A DNA stretch of 64,000 nucleotides, taken from contig PAKZ01000044.1 of assembly GCA_002706335.1 (NCBI GenBank), forward strand, positions 124,001 through 188,000, written 5' to 3'. Shown in pieces: positions 60,316 to 64,000 of the stretch (its first letter is position 1; each line of letters starts with the position of its first letter). The stretch comes from Ahrensia sp. Its GTDB lineage: Bacteria; Pseudomonadota; Alphaproteobacteria; Rhizobiales; Rhizobiaceae. The translations under genes were made by a program, and so were the position numbers. The notes beneath the pieces were generated by a model that saw only the letters and a list, made by a program, of their open reading frames with translations, did no database searches and was not told the origin of the DNA.

Positions 60316-60457
60316 GGAGCGACCGGTTCGGGGCACTCAAGCCAATAGGGTATTTGCCGGCAGGTGAAAAGGTCGCGCCGACCGCACTAGGCGATGCTGC
60401 CGTAAATCGGTCCTTTTTACAGTTGAAGCGGGGCTGCAGGAGACCTAGGAAGCCCGG

Positions 60458-61114
60458 ATGAGCAAGAACACCAAGGAACGATGCAGGCTTGTGCTGATTG
60501 CGCCGGCTGATGAAAGCGGGGCGGCATTTGCCGCGAAGCTTGAGGCCGCGCTAGGCGGAGGTGACGTCGCGTCGATTATCCTGCCCGTGCATGACATGGA
60601 CGAGGCGGCCTATCAGAAGCATCTGGAAGCCTGCGTTCCGGTCGCTCAGGCGCATGGCGTCGCGGCGATTGCGGTAGGCGATACACGGGCATTCGGGCGG
60701 GTTAAGGCGGACGGGCTGCATGTCGACAGCGGACCGGGCGACCTCGCCGAAGCGGTCGAACGGTTCCAGGAGCGCCATATCGTCGGCGCCGGCGGCGCAG
60801 AGTCCCGGCACCGCGCGCTGGAACTGGGCGAGGCGCGGCCCGATTATATGTTCTTCGGCCGGTTCGGCCAGGACACCCATCCCGGTCCGCACAAGAAGAA
60901 CCTGCAGCTTGCGGAATGGTGGGCCGCGATGATCGAGATTCCCTGCATCGTCATGGGCGGCAACACCATGGAAACGCTTGGCGAGGCGGCGGAGACCGGC
61001 GCGGAATTCGTTGCGCTATCGCGCGCCGTATTCAATGACGATGCGGATCCCGGCGTCGCCGTGGCGGCTGCGAACCGCATCCTCGAGGATTACGAACTGA
61101 TCGAGGTCAGATGA
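60458..61114 (+). CDS. ThiE-like thiamine-phosphate synthase family protein
   Basis: A 218-residue TIM-barrel protein. Sites of thiamine-phosphate synthase are recognisable but altered: ADGLHVDSGPGDLAEA (pattern GxHxGQ in ThiE), DYMFFGRFGQDTHPGPHKKN (ThiE: GPxFPTxTK) and VMGGNTMETLGE (GGI). The pyrophosphate-binding residues are not standard, so it may be a paralog with another role, such as TenI-like proteins. No thiamine genes are adjacent. Its stop overlaps the next gene by 4 bases. Confidence 0.7.
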   Translation: MSKNTKERCRLVLIAPADESGAAFAAKLEAALGGGDVASIILPVHDMDEAAYQKHLEACVPVAQAHGVAAIAVGDTRAFGRVKADGLHVDSGPGDLAEAVERFQERHIVGAGGAESRHRALELGEARPDYMFFGRFGQDTHPGPHKKNLQLAEWWAAMIEIPCIVMGGNTMETLGEAAETGAEFVALSRAVFNDDADPGVAVAAANRILEDYELIEVR

Positions 61115-62079
61115 CAGGTGGCAGATCATATTTGGTGACGGCATTATTCGTCGCCGCGCTGGCGTTATCCGGACAGGCAGCCCTGGCGGCCAGTAATGCC
61201 GCCGCAGAGCCGAATGCCGAGGACGTCGCACCGTCGCGATTCGGCGAGCAGCCCGCCGACGAGGCCTTCGGCGCCTTTCAGCGCGGACTCTATCTGACCG
61301 CGCGCAATCTGGCTCTTCCGCGTGCGGAGAAGGGCGATGCGGCCGCGCAAACGCTGTTGGCGGAAATCTATGCCCGTGGGCTCGGCGTTCCGCGCGACGA
61401 CGCCGAGGCGGCGAAATGGTATCACGAGGCGGCCGAACAAGGCGTGCCGGAGGCACAATTGCAATATGCGCTGATCCTTCTCGACAGGAAGGACGCAAGC
61501 GCGGACGACAAGCAAAGGGCGCGCGACCTGATGAAGGCGGCGGCGGATGCGGGTAACGCCAATGCTCAATTCAATTTCGCGCAGATGCTGATAGACGAGC
61601 GGCCCGGCAGCCGATCCATGTCGGAGGCCTATCCCTATTTCCTCCAGGCTGCCGAAAAAGGCATCGCCGACGCGCAATATGCTGTCAGCCAGATTCTCGC
61701 CAATGGCACGGCCGGTGTCGCAATCGATCTGGCCGAGGCACGCAAATGGCTGATCAAGGCGGCCCGCCAGAATTTCGATACGGCGCAGTACGATCTCGGC
61801 AACTGGTATCTTGAAGGGATCGGCGGCGAGCGCGACCTGAAGAAGGCATTCGTCTGGACCATCCGCGCCGCCCGTGCCGGCAATGTCGCCGCGCAGGGAC
61901 AGGCCGCGAAGCTCTATTGGGGCGGTCTCGGGACGGAGCCGGACGAGGCGGAGGCGGCAGCCTGGGTTGTGGTCACGCGCCGGGCCGGCCTTCGCGACCG
62001 GGCGCTGGACGATTTCTGGGAAGGTCTGACCGAAAACCAGCAGCATGCCGCGATCGAACGCGCCAACAAGCTGCGCTGA
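61111..62079 (+). CDS. exported Sel1-repeat protein
   Basis: A 322-residue protein with a signal peptide (LVTALFVAALALSGQAALA). At least five Sel1-like repeats follow, for example AAQTLLAEIYARGLGVPRDD, AEAAKWYHEAAEQGVPEAQL, LAEARKWLIKAARQNFDTAQ and YDLGNWYLEGIGGERDLKKA. They form a superhelix for protein contacts. It begins 4 bases inside the ThiE-like gene (ATGA), so the two are coupled. Function unknown. Confidence 0.88.
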   Translation: MTGGRSYLVTALFVAALALSGQAALAASNAAAEPNAEDVAPSRFGEQPADEAFGAFQRGLYLTARNLALPRAEKGDAAAQTLLAEIYARGLGVPRDDAEAAKWYHEAAEQGVPEAQLQYALILLDRKDASADDKQRARDLMKAAADAGNANAQFNFAQMLIDERPGSRSMSEAYPYFLQAAEKGIADAQYAVSQILANGTAGVAIDLAEARKWLIKAARQNFDTAQYDLGNWYLEGIGGERDLKKAFVWTIRAARAGNVAAQGQAAKLYWGGLGTEPDEAEAAAWVVVTRRAGLRDRALDDFWEGLTENQQHAAIERANKLR

Positions 62080-62188
62080 CCCGACGCCTGCTCCTGCCGC
62101 GTCATCCAAGCCGCTTGAAAGATCGGCGCAAGTGTGGTCTTGAACCGGCCAACTCAAGACCCTCATCGGGCACATAATCGGTGATCTC

Positions 62189-62752
62189 ATGAAAATTAAC
62201 GGAAACGAAATCAGACCGGGCAACGTCGTCGAGCATAATGGCGGGCTCTGGGTCGCGGTGAAATGCAATGCGGTGAAGCCGGGCAAGGGCGGGGCCTTCA
62301 ACCAGGTCGAACTGAAGAACCTGATCGACGGCACCAAGCTGAACGAACGCTTCCGTGCGTCGGAAACCGTCGAGCGCGTGCGGCTCGAACAGAAGGATTT
62401 CCAGTTCCTGTACGAGCAGGGCGACGCTCTGGTCTTCATGGATACCGAGACCTATGAGCAGCTCGAACTGCAGAAGGATTTCGTCGGCGACCGCGCCGCC
62501 TTCCTGCAGGACGGCATGATGGTCACCGTGGAAATGCACGAGGAAAAGCCGATCGGCATCTCGCTGCCTGACCAGGTGGTGCTGGAAATCGTCGAGGCCG
62601 ACCCGGTGGTCAAGGGCCAGACAGCGGCGTCTTCCTACAAGCCTGCGGTGATGGAAAACGGCGTTCGCGTGATGGTGCCGCCCTTCATCTCGGCCGGCGA
62701 GAAGATCCTCGTGGACACCAACGAGATCACCTATATCCGCCGCGCGGACTGA
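62189..62752 (+). CDS. efp: translation elongation factor P
   Basis: A 187-residue factor that rescues ribosomes stalled at consecutive prolines. Domain I has the modified-loop motif PGKGGAF with Lys33, the position modified by EpmA/B or left bare in other lineages. OB domains II and III follow ([20 protein letters not shown], then [20 protein letters not shown] and YIRRAD). Length is standard. suhB begins 49 bases later; the two may be co-transcribed. Confidence 0.96.
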   Translation: MKINGNEIRPGNVVEHNGGLWVAVKCNAVKPGKGGAFNQVELKNLIDGTKLNERFRASETVERVRLEQKDFQFLYEQGDALVFMDTETYEQLELQKDFVGDRAAFLQDGMMVTVEMHEEKPIGISLPDQVVLEIVEADPVVKGQTAASSYKPAVMENGVRVMVPPFISAGEKILVDTNEITYIRRAD

Positions 62753-62801
62753 CCGGTCCGCATTCGGCATGAAAACAAAGAGATCCTGAGGACGACTGGC
62801 G

Positions 62802-63602
62802 ATGGCGCGCTCCGCACTCATGAATGTCATGATCCAGGCGGTCACCAAGGCCGGGCGCGGTCTTGCGCGCGATTTTGGCGAGGTCCAGAACCTTCAGGTT
62901 TCGGTCAAGGGGCCGGGCGATTTCGTCAGCCAGGCGGATCTGCGCGCCGAGCAGGTGCTGCGCGCCGAACTCGAGCGGGCTCGCCCCGATTACGGCTTCC
63001 TGATGGAAGAGGGCGGCGAGGTCGAGGGCAGGGACGGCCAGCATCGCTGGATCATCGACCCGCTCGACGGCACCACGAACTTCCTGCACGGCTTTCCGCA
63101 TTTCGCGGTGTCGCTGGCGCTCGAACGGCAAGGCCAGATCGTCGCGGGCGTCGTCTTCAATCCGGCAACCGACGAGCTCTATTCGGCCGAGAAGGGCGCC
63201 GGCGCCTTTCTCAATGACCGCCGGCTTCGGGTCGCGGCGCGGCGCAAGCTGACTGACTGCGTGATCGGATGCGGCATTCCGCATCTTGGACGGGGCGACC
63301 ATGGCCGCTTCCTCGTTCAGCTTCGCCAGGTCATGTCGGATGCCGTCGGAATTCGCCGCACCGGCGCTGCGGCGCTCGATCTCGCCTATGTTGCGGCGGG
63401 CCGCCTCGATGGTTTTTGGGAAGAAGCGCTGTCGCCATGGGACATGGCCGCCGGAATCCTGCTCATTCGCGAGGCGGGCGGCTTCGTTTCCGATCTCGCC
63501 GGCGGCACCGACATGTTCGGGCGCGGCGATATCGCGACCGGTAACGAGCATATCCACAAGGCGCTGCTCGACACCGTAAACCGGCCATTGACAAAAAGCT
63601 GA
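62802..63602 (+). CDS. suhB: inositol-1-monophosphatase (SuhB type)
   Basis: A 266-residue Mg-dependent phosphatase for inositol monophosphates; E. coli SuhB also binds RNA polymerase and NusA. The signatures are DFVSQADLRAEQVL, the metal block WIIDPLDGTTNFLHGFPHFA and the C-terminal SPWDMAAGILLIREAGG. It keeps GTTNFLHG, unlike the HisN paralog at 4499. It follows efp by 49 bases and precedes a MotA/ExbB-like gene. Confidence 0.93.
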   Translation: MARSALMNVMIQAVTKAGRGLARDFGEVQNLQVSVKGPGDFVSQADLRAEQVLRAELERARPDYGFLMEEGGEVEGRDGQHRWIIDPLDGTTNFLHGFPHFAVSLALERQGQIVAGVVFNPATDELYSAEKGAGAFLNDRRLRVAARRKLTDCVIGCGIPHLGRGDHGRFLVQLRQVMSDAVGIRRTGAAALDLAYVAAGRLDGFWEEALSPWDMAAGILLIREAGGFVSDLAGGTDMFGRGDIATGNEHIHKALLDTVNRPLTKS

Positions 63603-63700
63603 CGAAAGCGAGCGTCTTTCCTCCGCGCATTCTTTCATTTCTGCCATTATTCCGGCTAAGGTCGCGCATCCGATCGGATATGCGGCTAGAGGATTCCTGA

Positions 63701-64000
63701 ATGAGCATGGGTGATACGGAACAGGCGGACGCAACCACCTATCAGCATGGCCGGTTCGACCCCTACCGCCTGTCGAACCCGCAAGTCTTTCTCCTCTCGA
63801 TGATCATCTTCCTGGTCATCGTCGGTTTCGTCGGGGCGATCCTGTACCGGCAGATATCGACGGCCTTCCTGACCAATCCGGGGTTGAACGGCCTGATCCT
63901 TGGCGTTCTCGGCGTCGGTGTGATCCTGGTGTTCCAGCAGGTAATCGGGCTTTTCAGGGAGGTGCGCTGGGTCAACACCTTCCGCTCCGGCGACACGCTG
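63701..64000 (+). CDS. MotA/TolQ/ExbB-like membrane protein, 3' end cut by window
   Basis: The first 100 residues are visible, starting at ATG 63701: a polar MSMGDTEQADATTYQHGRFD, then two hydrophobic helices (VFLLSMIIFLVIVGFVGAIL and GLILGVLGVGVILVFQQVIG) and EVRWVNTFRSGD. The two-helix start followed by a cytoplasmic segment fits the biopolymer-transporter/MotA-like proteins often found beyond suhB in rhizobia. The diagnostic proton-channel motifs lie outside the window, so the family call is provisional. Confidence 0.55.
   Translation, partial: MSMGDTEQADATTYQHGRFDPYRLSNPQVFLLSMIIFLVIVGFVGAILYRQISTAFLTNPGLNGLILGVLGVGVILVFQQVIGLFREVRWVNTFRSGDTL

Noticed and set aside
60316..60457. TPP riboswitch before the ThiE-like gene
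   Set aside because: The conserved CTGAGA and ACCTGA elements of the thi box are not present.
1..64000. CRISPR array
   Set aside because: No regularly spaced direct repeats of 23-47 bases and no cas-like protein were seen.

Overview
The window reads as a chromosomal segment of an alphaproteobacterium of the Hyphomicrobiales (Rhizobiales), most like the Rhizobiaceae/Phyllobacteriaceae/Brucellaceae group. Support comes from high GC, a CpdR response regulator, an apparent MmgR (alpha-r8) small RNA between an N-formylglutamate amidohydrolase gene and a histidinol-phosphatase gene, a GapR (DUF2312) gene, a Brucella Omp10-like lipoprotein, homospermidine synthase, a rhizobial-type HmuP/HmuS/HmuTUV haem cluster and a 41-residue L36 protein. 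The genus cannot be named from the sequence alone. No rRNA, CRISPR array, intact insertion sequence or intact prophage was seen.

Layout. 1-2600 looks like accessory DNA: a cut-off SDR dehydrogenase, a GntR/FCD regulator, a carboxymuconolactone-decarboxylase-like protein, then a broken cytochrome P450-like fragment fused to a broken tyrosine integrase. These lie next to tRNA-Val(GAC), the probable edge of an old genomic island. 2600-7700 is conserved core: cpdR, the amidohydrolase, the sRNA, hisN, a lysophospholipase-like hydrolase, a small His-rich exported protein, and an Hsp20 gene with a heat-shock promoter and a ROSE-like RNA thermometer. 7755-10456 is a four-gene bufferin-type RiPP operon (precursor, MNIO enzyme, HvfC/BufC partner, DoxX protein). 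10600-19900 holds threonine aldolase, TrmO, glutamate synthase (gltB, ybjQ, gltD) and gapR.

19961-29907 is a complete haem-acquisition island built from two divergent operons. The leftward one encodes the outer-membrane receptor, an unknown exported protein, ExbB, two different ExbDs, TonB and an IsdG-type haem oxygenase. The rightward one encodes HmuP, HmuS and the HmuTUV importer. They share a promoter region with an iron-box-like site and strong inverted repeats.

29982-64000 is mostly housekeeping and envelope functions: a cation/proton antiporter, a DUF882 peptidase, a sigma-54 regulator, an M3 oligoendopeptidase, DUF3445, ilvD, hss, omp10, a 5'-nucleotidase with a LysM tail, hemH, an SPFH/NfeD pair, kpsF, an outer-membrane barrel, a lytic transglycosylase, a DUF459 protein, pyruvate kinase, L36, purEK, two DUF465 proteins, a TSUP transporter with an ArsR regulator, a ThiE-like protein, a Sel1 protein, efp, suhB and the start of a MotA/TolQ/ExbB-like gene.

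Most notable are the bufferin operon, the ExbD pair in which one member lacks the membrane aspartate, the MmgR-like sRNA, the ROSE-like thermometer and the haem divergent promoter.
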